Below, in pieces: positions 6,311-13,404 of a stretch of 30,037 bases of DNA (its first letter is position 1; each line of letters starts with the position of its first letter). The stretch comes from a virus. The notes beneath the pieces were generated by a model. The model did no database searches, was not told the origin of the DNA, and saw nothing but the letters and a program-made list of their open reading frames with translations. The position numbers and the translations under genes are program-made. The stretch lies in the IMG/VR virus record IMGVR_UViG_3300032896_000442, positions 1-30,037 of that record; one strand, written 5' to 3'.

Positions 6311-7527
6311 GTTTCCTCGGTGGTGTGATTGTCGGTGCCGAGGGCAGGTCCGGCACATGGACGCTGGAGGAACCCGGAGAGATGCTGGAGACCCTCACCG
6401 GTGGCCGTACCTATACCGGCCGCCCGGTCAGCATTCAGGGTGCCCTTCGCTTCCCTGCGGTCCTGGACTGCGTCGTGCTGGTCTCCAGTTCGGTTGGCGG
6501 GATGCCCCTGATCGTGTACCGATCGGACAGTGACGGCGGGAAGATCCGGGATCGAAATCACCCGACCTGGCCGATGCTTCACGACAACCCGAACCCGGAG
6601 ATGTCGGCGGACGAGGTCTGGGAGATCGTGGTCTGCCATCTCCTGCTGTGGGGCAACGCCTATATGGCGAAGGTCCGGGACAGCCTCGGCATCGTTCGGG
6701 AACTGTGGCCGATCTCACCGCACCGAGTCAGCGTCAACCGTGACGCACAGAAGCGCAAGGTCTTCCATGTAGACGGCGCACCGTTCTACTCGCAGGACAT
6801 CCTTCACTTCCGCGGCCTTTCCTCAGGTGGCTTGGTCGGGCTTTCTCCGATACAGCTCTGCCGGCAGACCATGGGAATCATGGCCGCTCAGGAAAAGTTC
6901 CAGGGCGAGTTCCTCCGGAGTGATGGCAAGCCGAACGTCATCCTTCGCCACCCGAAAGAGCTTTCGGAGCCTGCGGCCAAGCGCCTCAAAGTGTCTTGGG
7001 ACAGCGTCAAAGCTGGCGGAGCAGCGATCCTCGAAGAGGGGATCGAGGTCGACAAGTGGACGATGCCGCTCGACGATGCGCAGTTCTTGGAGCAGCATCA
7101 GTTCTCCGACCTCCGTGTGGCGCAGATGTTCCAGGTGCCGGCGGGCAAGATCGGAGCGAAGTCGGGCGATTCCCTGACCTACTCGACCAACGAGCAGAAC
7201 GGGATTGATCTGGTCACGTACACCCTTGGCCGCTGGATGAAGCGGATCGAGGGAGGCCTGAAGATCGACCCGGCGCTCTACCCGCGCTCGGTCGGTCAGG
7301 CGTCTTCTCACTTCCCCGAGTTCTTGGCTGACGGTCTACTCAGGACCGACGTCAGGACCCGGTACTCCGCCTACATGCTCGGCATCAAGGCCAAGTTCCT
7401 GACGGTGGATGAAGTCCGCCAGATGGAGAACCGACCGGCCCTGACTGCTGAACAGATCGCCGCCTTCGCCGGACCTGTCGAGCCCACCGAAGAGAACCCT
7501 TCTGACGCGCCCTCAAAGGAGAGCTGA
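6307..7527 (+). CDS. Portal protein (HK97 family)
   Basis: A 406-residue protein with GTG start coupled to the small membrane gene. It forms the dodecameric ring at one capsid vertex through which DNA enters and leaves. The sequence follows HK97 gp3-like portals: VSIQGALRFPAVLDCVVLVS near the start, then MPLIVYRSD, HPTWPMLHDNPNPEMSADE, LLLWGNAYM, RELWPISPHRV, the DILHFRG segment, and VDKWTMPLDDAQFLE with FRVPAGKIG-like residues further on. Length is normal for the family. It lies between terminase and protease as expected. Confidence 0.95.
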   Translation: MSFLGGVIVGAEGRSGTWTLEEPGEMLETLTGGRTYTGRPVSIQGALRFPAVLDCVVLVSSSVGGMPLIVYRSDSDGGKIRDRNHPTWPMLHDNPNPEMSADEVWEIVVCHLLLWGNAYMAKVRDSLGIVRELWPISPHRVSVNRDAQKRKVFHVDGAPFYSQDILHFRGLSSGGLVGLSPIQLCRQTMGIMAAQEKFQGEFLRSDGKPNVILRHPKELSEPAAKRLKVSWDSVKAGGAAILEEGIEVDKWTMPLDDAQFLEQHQFSDLRVAQMFQVPAGKIGAKSGDSLTYSTNEQNGIDLVTYTLGRWMKRIEGGLKIDPALYPRSVGQASSHFPEFLADGLLRTDVRTRYSAYMLGIKAKFLTVDEVRQMENRPALTAEQIAAFAGPVEPTEENPSDAPSKES

Positions 7528-7528
7528 C

Positions 7529-8365
7529 ATGCCGCGCATTCCCTCATGCATCACGACTGTCGATATTCGGTCCCGTCCCGAGCTGCTCCAGGAACTGCGA
7601 AGCCAGCCGGGCGCACATCCCGAGCGGCGCATGGCTTCCACACAAGTCGAGGCCCGCGCCAGCGATGACGGCGACAGTTTCACGATCGTCGGCATGGCTG
7701 CGGTCTTCAATGACCTGTCGGTCAATCTCGGCGGCTTCCGCGAGAAGATCGACCGCGGGGCATTCCGAAAGGTCCTCCGAAAGGATCCCGACTGCTACTG
7801 CCTACTGAACCATGACGGGAACCTGATCCTTGGCCGGACCCATGCCGGCAGCCTCTCCCTGAGAGAGGACGGGAAGGGTCTCGCCTATGAGACCACACCC
7901 GGCGACACGAGCGTTGCCAGGGATGCGCGGGAATGGATCGACCGCGGCGAGATCAACCAGTCCTCGTTTGGCTTCCGAGTCGCTGACGACTCTTGGGAAG
8001 AGGATCCCGAGACCGGTGTTCTGATCCGGACGATCCATGAGTTCTCGGAGCTTTACGACGTGAGCCCCTGCGTCTATCCGGCATACCCAACGACCGATGC
8101 CGGGCTCAGGTCTCTCGACAAGTTTGTTCGTGGCGAGGAAGTCACGGCCGAAGAAAGGGCGGAGATTCAGTCTCTGCTCGACAACAGCAGTACCTCAGAC
8201 GAAGAGGTTCCCACGGAGCAAGACCCCCCGGCCGATGGCCAGGAGCGGGGCGGCGAGGCCGGGGAACCCGAAGGCCATTCAGAAGCTGAGGCAACCGAAA
8301 CGCAGGACGGGATCTCTCCCGTAGCGGCGCGTTCTCGGATTCACGGGCTCACCGCCCAAATCTGA
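7529..8365 (+). CDS. Prohead maturation protease (HK97 U35 type)
   Basis: A 278-residue serine protease that removes the capsid protein delta domain and itself during prohead maturation. AAAGGAG precedes the ATG. Diagnostic parts: GMAAVFNDLS at 55-64, the RGAF segment at 77-80, catalytic His 95 in LLNHDGNLILGRT, and catalytic Ser 145/146 in NQSSFGFR. The core ends near VSPCVYPAYPTTDAGLRSL; the last 70 residues are an acidic Glu/Gln-rich tail that may serve as a scaffold-like extension. The first 34 residues are a nonconserved lead and Met 35 is an alternative start. Confidence 0.93.
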   Translation: MPRIPSCITTVDIRSRPELLQELRSQPGAHPERRMASTQVEARASDDGDSFTIVGMAAVFNDLSVNLGGFREKIDRGAFRKVLRKDPDCYCLLNHDGNLILGRTHAGSLSLREDGKGLAYETTPGDTSVARDAREWIDRGEINQSSFGFRVADDSWEEDPETGVLIRTIHEFSELYDVSPCVYPAYPTTDAGLRSLDKFVRGEEVTAEERAEIQSLLDNSSTSDEEVPTEQDPPADGQERGGEAGEPEGHSEAEATETQDGISPVAARSRIHGLTAQI

Positions 8366-8395
8366 AAACAGACCGCCCGAAGGAGGGCTATCCAC

Positions 8396-9598
8396 ATGAC
8401 CCCCGCACAGCTCGAGGAGCTGCGGCACCGCCGCGCTGCTCTCGTAACCGACATGCGCGGAATCAGCGATACCGCTGAGACCGAGAACCGCAACCTGACC
8501 GCCGAGGAGACGCAGGAGTTCGAGCGTCGCGAAGCGGACTTCCAGGACCTGACCGAACGCATCCAGCGCGCCGAGACGCTCGACGGCATGGAGCCGAGGA
8601 TGACTCCCGCTGCTGCCACCGGCAACGACGATGTCGACCCGGACGAAGTCCGCTCCGGCACCGGTACCGAGGAGTATCGCTCGGCATTCGAGTCGTTCCT
8701 GCGGAGCGGCTTGGGCGAACTGACCGATGAGGAGCGGACCACGCTCAACACCGCGACCGACGCCGACGGTGGCTTCGCCGTGCCGGAGACGTGGGGTGGG
8801 CTGATCCAGCCGCTGCGCGACTACGGAATCATCCGGACGCTCGCGAACGTCATCCAGACTGAGGACGGCGGGAAGATCCACTACCCGCGGGAGAAGGATC
8901 TGATGAGCGACTTCGCGATCGTCGGGGAGGAGCAGCCGATCCCGAACGACGGTTCCGAGTTCGATGAGGTCGTGTTCGACGCGTACAAGTACGCGAAGAT
9001 CATCAAGGCTTCGGAGGAGATGGTCCAGGACGCCATCTTCGATGTCGAGGCATACGTGCAGGACCGGGCGGGCTTCAAGCTCGGGCTGTCACAGAACGCC
9101 GATTTCGTCAACGGCAACGGTACGGGCAAGCCGATGGGCCTGTTCGCCGGTGCCGTGGTCGCTAAGACCGTCGCGTCGCCGACCACGATCACCATGGACG
9201 AGGCGATCGACCTGCAGTACTCGGTCATCGGTCCGTACCGGGCAAATGGCGTCTACATCGCCGCCGACGCCTCGCATGCTTCCTTCCGGAAGTTGAAGGA
9301 CTCGGATGGTCAGTACCTCTGGCAGCCGAGCGTCCAGGAAGGCCAGCCGGATCGTTTCATCGGCAAGCCGATCTACGCCGATCCGTCCGTCCACGCGATC
9401 GCTGCATCCAAGCGTCCTCTCGGATTCGGTGACGTGAAGCAGGCGTACACGATCCGTGACGCCGGTGGGGTCTCGATCAAGTTCCTCGATCAGACCTACG
9501 CCGAGAACGATCAGGTCGCCTGGAAGGTGAAGCTCCGCTCGGACGGTGACATCACCGATCCGAACGCCTTCAAGGTGCTCGCCACTCCGGCCTCGTAG
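8396..9598 (+). CDS. Major capsid protein (HK97 fold)
   Basis: A 400-residue capsid subunit with GAAGGAGGG upstream of ATG. Residues 1-75 are a charged coiled-coil delta/scaffold domain (QLEELRHRRAALV then ERREADFQDLTERIQRAE). The mature part starts near residues 95-105 (EEYRSAFESFLRSG). Typical landmarks follow: GGFAVPETW, the E-loop, EEMVQDAIFDVEAYVQDRAG, NGNGTGKPMG, the segment ending in LWQPSV, and the C-terminal KVKLRSDGD. With protease and portal upstream, this is the standard HK97 head module. Likely the most abundant protein; a hairpin follows the stop. Confidence 0.96.
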   Translation: MTPAQLEELRHRRAALVTDMRGISDTAETENRNLTAEETQEFERREADFQDLTERIQRAETLDGMEPRMTPAAATGNDDVDPDEVRSGTGTEEYRSAFESFLRSGLGELTDEERTTLNTATDADGGFAVPETWGGLIQPLRDYGIIRTLANVIQTEDGGKIHYPREKDLMSDFAIVGEEQPIPNDGSEFDEVVFDAYKYAKIIKASEEMVQDAIFDVEAYVQDRAGFKLGLSQNADFVNGNGTGKPMGLFAGAVVAKTVASPTTITMDEAIDLQYSVIGPYRANGVYIAADASHASFRKLKDSDGQYLWQPSVQEGQPDRFIGKPIYADPSVHAIAASKRPLGFGDVKQAYTIRDAGGVSIKFLDQTYAENDQVAWKVKLRSDGDITDPNAFKVLATPAS

Positions 9599-9615
9599 GA
9601 GGCCCGCAGTTCCCC

Positions 9616-9645
9616 ACCCTCGGCCGGGTCAAACCGGCCGAGGGT
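9616..9645 (+). terminator. 12-bp hairpin after the capsid gene
   Basis: ACCCTCGGCCGG at 9616-9627 pairs perfectly with CCGGCCGAGGGT at 9634-9645 around GTCAAA. It is followed by CTTCCCC, not a T-run, so it is a weak or partial terminator, or a stem that protects the capsid mRNA 3' end. Its place, 18 bases after the capsid stop and 41 before the next ATG, fits dampening of downstream expression relative to capsid. Confidence 0.6.
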
Positions 9646-9686
9646 CTTCCCCTGTCAATCCCTCGCCGTCAAAGGAGAACCTCGCC

Positions 9687-9968
9687 ATGGCGAAGCAGCA
9701 GAAGATCAAGATCAGGCACCTAATCGGTGCGGCCGGTCCCGGTGGAACCGTCATCAATGCGGGAGATGAGGAAGAGGTCGACAACGATCTCGCCCTGCGC
9801 TTGCTCAACGAGGGTCGAGCCGAGGCCATCGGTGGCAAGGTTCCCGCGAAACGGGCCGAGCAGCGTGACGGAAGTGCCAAGAAGCCGGCGGCCAAGAAGC
9901 CGGCGGAGAAAGCTGAGAAGGCTACCGGCGATGGCCAGGCACGGATGGCCGCCGAAGCCACGAAGTAG
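9687..9968 (+). CDS. Small head protein with Lys/Ala-rich tail
   Basis: A 93-residue protein; the start is fixed by AAAGGAG at 9674-9680. Residues 1-45 form a small beta-like domain (KIRHLIGAAGPGGTVINAGD then VDNDLALRLLNEGRAEAI). Residues 50-93 are a Lys/Ala/Pro-rich tail (KKPAAKKPAEKAEKATG). The N-terminal domain has the same plan as the start of the protein at 10944. Such small proteins between capsid and connector genes are common, sometimes as decoration or stabilising proteins, but the role here is not known. Confidence 0.7.
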   Translation: MAKQQKIKIRHLIGAAGPGGTVINAGDEEEVDNDLALRLLNEGRAEAIGGKVPAKRAEQRDGSAKKPAAKKPAEKAEKATGDGQARMAAEATK

Positions 9969-10502
9969 ATGGCTACCGTCGTCACAGTCCAGGAAGTCAA
10001 GGACTTTGTCGTCGGTGTTGTCGATGATGTTCCCGAGGATCCCAAGATTCTCGAAGCAATCGAGCTGGTCCAGGACCGTCTCGAAGACGCCTGCCGGTGC
10101 GCGTTCATTCCACAGACCCGCACCGAGCAGGTTGAGGCACACGACGGGAAGGCACTGCTCAGCCGCCCACTCGTGATCGAAGTATTGGAGGTCGACGGCG
10201 AAGAGTCCTCGATCGCCGGTCCTTTCCCGACCGGCCGCATCCCACTACACAACGGTGACCGCGTCGTGAAGTACCGGCACGGGTGGGAAGAGACCCCGCG
10301 GCCGATCAAGCGAGCGGCCCTGCTGCTGATCCGTGATCAGTTGACACCGGACCCGAGTGACTTCAATAGCCGGGCCACATCTGTCAGCAACGAGGAAGGC
10401 TCCTTCGCGCTCGTCACCCCCGGTGTGCGCGGCGCGATCTTCCCGATCCCGGAGGTCAATCAGATCGTCCGAAACTACGCCTATGTGGGTGACGTCGTAT
10501 GA
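9969..10502 (+). CDS. Head-tail connector protein (adaptor, gp6-like)
   Basis: A 177-residue protein that starts immediately after the previous stop (TAGATG). It opens with TVQEVKDFVVGVV and has a helical VQDRLEDACRCAF segment, then a beta region with VEAHDGKALLSRPLVIEVLEVDG, and late helices RPIKRAALLLIRDQL. This plan (helix bundle plus 'wxxxPxxikxAxxllaxxl') is usual for connector proteins of the HK97 gp6/SPP1 gp15 group, which form a ring under the portal. Position two genes after the capsid supports it. Confidence 0.75.
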   Translation: MATVVTVQEVKDFVVGVVDDVPEDPKILEAIELVQDRLEDACRCAFIPQTRTEQVEAHDGKALLSRPLVIEVLEVDGEESSIAGPFPTGRIPLHNGDRVVKYRHGWEETPRPIKRAALLLIRDQLTPDPSDFNSRATSVSNEEGSFALVTPGVRGAIFPIPEVNQIVRNYAYVGDVV

Positions 10503-10924
10503 GCAGCTCGGTCCCGAAGGTCGCCCTTCACGTGGAGCAGCTCTTCATCGACGCTCTCACCGGCGAGGACGTGAAGGTGTTTTTCGGATACGGCGAGGCC
10601 AGTGAGATGGTGACGATCTCGATGGGCTCAGACTTCAGCCGGGAGTTCAAGCTGCTCGGTCCGAGCCCCGTTCCACTCGAAGAGAAGTTCAACATCGAGA
10701 TCTCGGTCGAGGTTTGGAAGGCCTCAGGCAAAGACTTGAAACCCGCCTATGTCCGCTGCTGGGACATCTTCGACCTAATCGAGGACGCGGCCCGGGGCGA
10801 CCACGAACTTGACGACATGTCGTTTGACGCCCTTCTGAGCAAGGGCGACCAAGAGTTCTTCACGGTCGACAAGGCCCAGATCTGTCGAATCCGATCCACC
10901 CTCGCGGGCACCGCTCGCATATAG
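10499..10924 (+). CDS. Neck or tail-terminator type protein
   Basis: A 141-residue protein starting at the ATG of an ATGA overlap with the connector. It has a short N-terminal helix (HVEQLFIDAL), then KVFFGYGEASEMVTISMG and FNIEISVEVWKASGKD, then a helix CWDIFDLIEDAARG. The mixed alpha/beta pattern with VEVWxxSG resembles tail-terminator (lambda gpU-like) proteins, which cap the tail tube. It occupies the expected position between connector and tail tube. Assignment rests on position and pattern only. Confidence 0.6.
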   Translation: MSSSVPKVALHVEQLFIDALTGEDVKVFFGYGEASEMVTISMGSDFSREFKLLGPSPVPLEEKFNIEISVEVWKASGKDLKPAYVRCWDIFDLIEDAARGDHELDDMSFDALLSKGDQEFFTVDKAQICRIRSTLAGTARI

Positions 10925-10943
10925 ACAAAGGAGGGCCCCTCTC

Positions 10944-11348
10944 ATGGAGGTCCAGTTCAACGAGGGGCCTGAGTCCCTTTCTATTCCCCTGCTCGGTGTC
11001 ATCGCCAAGCGGGGTGAACCGATCAACGTGCCGGACTCTGTCGGCACCAACCTGCTCGATCAGGGCTGGGTCAAGGCCGGCGGCACACCGTCGCCCGAGC
11101 CATCCCCGGCTGCGATCAAGAAGGCCGAGGAACTCGGTATTCCGATCGCTTCGGTCGAGGGCACCGGTGCCAACGGCAACGTCACCGTCAAGGACGTCAA
11201 GGCCGCTGCCAACGTCGCGGAAGCCGACGACGGCGAGAAGCCGGAGGCGTCCAATGCCGACGACGGCGAGGACCCCACCGACCCGGAGGCCGACGCCGCC
11301 GGCGCTGACAACCAGGTCGATGAGACCGCCAACGAGGAGACGAACTAA
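10944..11348 (+). CDS. Protein with peripheral-subunit-binding-like domain
   Basis: A 134-residue protein, ACAAAGGAGG upstream. Residues 1-45 are a small beta domain (VPDSVGTNLLDQGWVK) like that of the protein at 9687. Residues 53-88 read SPAAIKKAEELGIPIASVEG followed by TGANGNVTVKDV, a close match to the 2-oxo acid dehydrogenase E3-binding (PSBD) fold, which is normally a docking domain in E2 subunits. The last 45 residues are an acidic Asp/Glu/Ala tail. A docking or capsid/tail cementing role is possible; a metabolic role is unlikely in this position. Confidence 0.7.
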   Translation: MEVQFNEGPESLSIPLLGVIAKRGEPINVPDSVGTNLLDQGWVKAGGTPSPEPSPAAIKKAEELGIPIASVEGTGANGNVTVKDVKAAANVAEADDGEKPEASNADDGEDPTDPEADAAGADNQVDETANEETN

Positions 11349-12337
11349 TGCCGCACGGTTCAGGGCTTGATGCCCAGTTGGGTGTAGCACTCGAGGCCAC
11401 GTATGGCACTCGCGTAGCCCCCGTCACTTTCCTGCCCTTCGAGTCGGAATCTCTGACTCTCAACAAGACGTACATCGAGACTCAGCCGCTGATGGCGGGC
11501 GTCATGGTCCAGCCCGAGGGCTACCACGTGTCGTCCACCCGCTCGGTCGAGGGTTCGATCGAGCTGCAGTACTTCGACCGCGGCATGGGGAAGTTCCTGA
11601 CCATGCTCACCGGCGGGGTGATCCCGATCGTCACGCCGGGTGGTGCGGTCGCGGCCAGGACGCAGACCTTCCCGATCGGTCTCACATCGCCGGTCGGCAA
11701 GTCACTTTCGCTCCAGGTTGGCAGGCCCGACACGGACGGTGTGGTTCGTCCCTTCGACTACTTGGGCTGCAAGGTCACCGAGGCGGTGATCTCGATCGAG
11801 TCCGGCGAAGCAGCGACCTTGTCGCTGAACATCGACGGCCGTGATGAGAAGACCGATCAGACGCTCGGCACCGCGACCTACTCTGCTGCGGCCCGTCCGT
11901 TCGGCTTCCGCCGGTGGGAGATCTCGATTGCCGGTGCCCCGCACATGAAGTGCAAGACGCTGACGATCACGGTTCCGGTGAACATGGCGACGGACCGCCA
12001 CAACCTCGGGAACTCTGGGGTGAAGGACGAGCCGCTCGTGAACGCTCAGTCCGACATCACCATGGCCGCAACGTTCGAGTTCGCGTCCCTGGCCGACCAT
12101 CAGCGATACCTCAACGAGACGATCGTGTCGCTCGTTGCCAAGGCCACGAACGATCTGATTGAAGGGGCGTTCAGCTACGGGTCCGAAATCACCATCCCCT
12201 CCGCGAAGCAGATCAGCTCCGGCCCGGTGGTCGGTGGCGCTGACCTCCTCACCGTCGATGCTGAGTTCAAGGCGCTCTACAACGGGACGAACGCCCCGAT
12301 GACGATCGTCAACACGAACACCGACACAGCGCTGTAA
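11348..12337 (+). CDS. Major tail tube protein
   Basis: A 329-residue protein whose ATG overlaps the previous stop by one base (TAATG). The start LDAQLGVALEATYGTRVAPV with LPFESESLTLNK is the usual opening of siphovirus tail tube proteins of the 'phage tail tube protein' family. VSSTRSVEGSIELQYFDRGMG, FDYLGCKVTEAVISIESGEA and FEFASLADHQRYL are typical strands later on. It polymerises into the tube around the tape measure. Location just before the neck gp10-like protein and chaperones fits. Confidence 0.85.
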   Translation: MPHGSGLDAQLGVALEATYGTRVAPVTFLPFESESLTLNKTYIETQPLMAGVMVQPEGYHVSSTRSVEGSIELQYFDRGMGKFLTMLTGGVIPIVTPGGAVAARTQTFPIGLTSPVGKSLSLQVGRPDTDGVVRPFDYLGCKVTEAVISIESGEAATLSLNIDGRDEKTDQTLGTATYSAAARPFGFRRWEISIAGAPHMKCKTLTITVPVNMATDRHNLGNSGVKDEPLVNAQSDITMAATFEFASLADHQRYLNETIVSLVAKATNDLIEGAFSYGSEITIPSAKQISSGPVVGGADLLTVDAEFKALYNGTNAPMTIVNTNTDTAL

Positions 12338-12340
12338 CCA

Positions 12341-12817
12341 ATGCCCGGCAGCACCTACCGCCCGCCGGCGGGGTCTGCCGGGTCAAGGGGCGGGGTCGCC
12401 AATTCCTCGGATGCGTTCGAGATTGTCGGCCTCGCCCAGTTCCGCCGCGACCTCGGGAAGATCGACAAGGATCTGAGCAAGGAGATCAATCGGTATCTCC
12501 GCCAGATCGCGACCAGCGCCCGGGACACGGCTCGCTCCAACGCGCCGCTCGGGGCGACCGGCAAGCTCCGCAGGTCGATCAAACATTCGGTCAAATCAAA
12601 AGAGATGTCCCTGTACTCCGACCTGGAGTATGCCCCCGCCCACGAGTGGGGAACGTCGGGAAAACCGGACTCGAAGGTCCAGCCCCGAGGCGTGCCGATC
12701 CGCATCAAGCGCTCACAGATGCTCGGCCGTGCCGTCTTCACGAGGGCCGACGACATCGAGAACCACCTACTCGGGCTGGTTGATCACCTCGCCCAAGTCA
12801 ACGGATTTGACGACTGA
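12341..12817 (+). CDS. HK97 gp10-like neck/tail completion protein
   Basis: A 158-residue protein starting three bases after the tail tube stop. FEIVGLAQFRRDLGKIDKDL, the helical YLRQIATSARDTARSNAP and the GKLRRSIKHSVKS segment followed by APAHEWGTSG are the hallmark of the HK97 gp10 family (helix, 'P..TG.L..S', then 'Y.....e.GT'). These proteins sit at the head-tail junction. The C-terminus has FTRADDIENHLLGLVDHLAQ. The first 25 residues are Gly/Ser/Pro-rich; an alternative start is not obvious. Confidence 0.82.
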   Translation: MPGSTYRPPAGSAGSRGGVANSSDAFEIVGLAQFRRDLGKIDKDLSKEINRYLRQIATSARDTARSNAPLGATGKLRRSIKHSVKSKEMSLYSDLEYAPAHEWGTSGKPDSKVQPRGVPIRIKRSQMLGRAVFTRADDIENHLLGLVDHLAQVNGFDD

Positions 12818-12828
12818 CCAAACGTGGT

Positions 12829-12877
12829 GCCCCCGGCCGTCTCGACAGGGCCGGGGGCTACCGCGAACTGTCGAGAC
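12829..12877 (+). promoter_or_regulatory. Hairpin with loop complementary to downstream leader (pseudoknot or switch)
   Basis: GCCCCCGGCC (12829-12838) pairs with GGCCGGGGGC (12849-12858). The whole 10-base loop GTCTCGACAG (12839-12848) is perfectly complementary to CTGTCGAGAC at 12868-12877. The second partner ends 11 bases before AAAGGAG of the tail chaperone gene. The two pairings could coexist as a pseudoknot or compete, so this may tune transcription past the tail tube genes or translation of the chaperone. CTGTCGA also recurs at 12878-12884. Confidence 0.6.
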
Positions 12878-12901
12878 CTGTCGAAACAAAGGAGATTCAC
12901 C

Positions 12902-13249
12902 ATGGCCAAGAAGCTGAACGCAGCAACCGATCTTTTCGAGATCGTAGAGGTTGACCTCTGGGGTCCGACCTACACCCTCCGGCAGCCGACCCGCAAGATC
13001 GAACGCCAGATGGACGAAGTCCTCGAACAGCTCGAAGGGCTCCCGGCCGACGCCACTGACGAACAGACACTCGCGGCAATTGCCGAGGTTGTGAACGTGC
13101 TCCTGGAGCCCGTCCCGGACGAAACCGGCAAGAAGACGGCCGCGAAGACCGTGCTGAAGAACAAGTACAAGGACGAGTCGATCGGACTCGGCCACGTCAA
13201 CCAGCTCTTCAACGGCCTCATGGAGATGCGCTCAGAACGCCCTTCCTGA
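12902..13249 (+). CDS. Tail assembly chaperone, short form (gpG-like)
   Basis: A 115-residue protein. ATG 12902 follows AAAGGAGATT with good spacing. FEIVEVDLWGPTYTLRQPTRKIERQMDEVL and the helical LAAIAEVVNVLLEPVPDE stretch followed by HVNQLFNGLMEM fit siphovirus chaperones, which sit directly before the tape measure and coat it during tail assembly. The stop TGA at 13247-13249 is bypassed in part by a frameshift to make the long form. Confidence 0.82.
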   Translation: MAKKLNAATDLFEIVEVDLWGPTYTLRQPTRKIERQMDEVLEQLEGLPADATDEQTLAAIAEVVNVLLEPVPDETGKKTAAKTVLKNKYKDESIGLGHVNQLFNGLMEMRSERPS

Positions 13250-13383
13250 CCAAGGGGCAGGAAGACGAGTTCTTCCTGTTCCGAAAGTTCTTCGGCATGT
13301 CGGCCGAAGAGGTCGACAACACGCCCCTCTGGGAGATCGACGTTCTGACACGCGGCCTCTCGAAATACCTGCGCAGAAAGTAG
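12902..13383 (+). CDS. Tail assembly chaperone, long form by predicted -1 frameshift (gpGT-like)
   Basis: The -1 frame is open across the gpG stop and ends at TAG 13381-13383. It encodes FLTKGQEDEFFLFRKFFGMS followed by AEEVDNTPLWEIDVLTRGLSKYLRRK, a normal chaperone extension with no start or binding site of its own. The shift must occur in the shared open region before 13247. The only candidate I see near the stop is C-CCT-TCC (13240-13246), where the Pro codon can re-pair with CCC; it is not a classic XXXYYYZ heptamer because the second codon re-pairs imperfectly. The frameshift itself is established for this gene position in lambda-like tails; the exact site is inference. Confidence 0.72.
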
Positions 13384-13404
13384 CCCGAAAGGAGGGCCGA
13401 CCTG

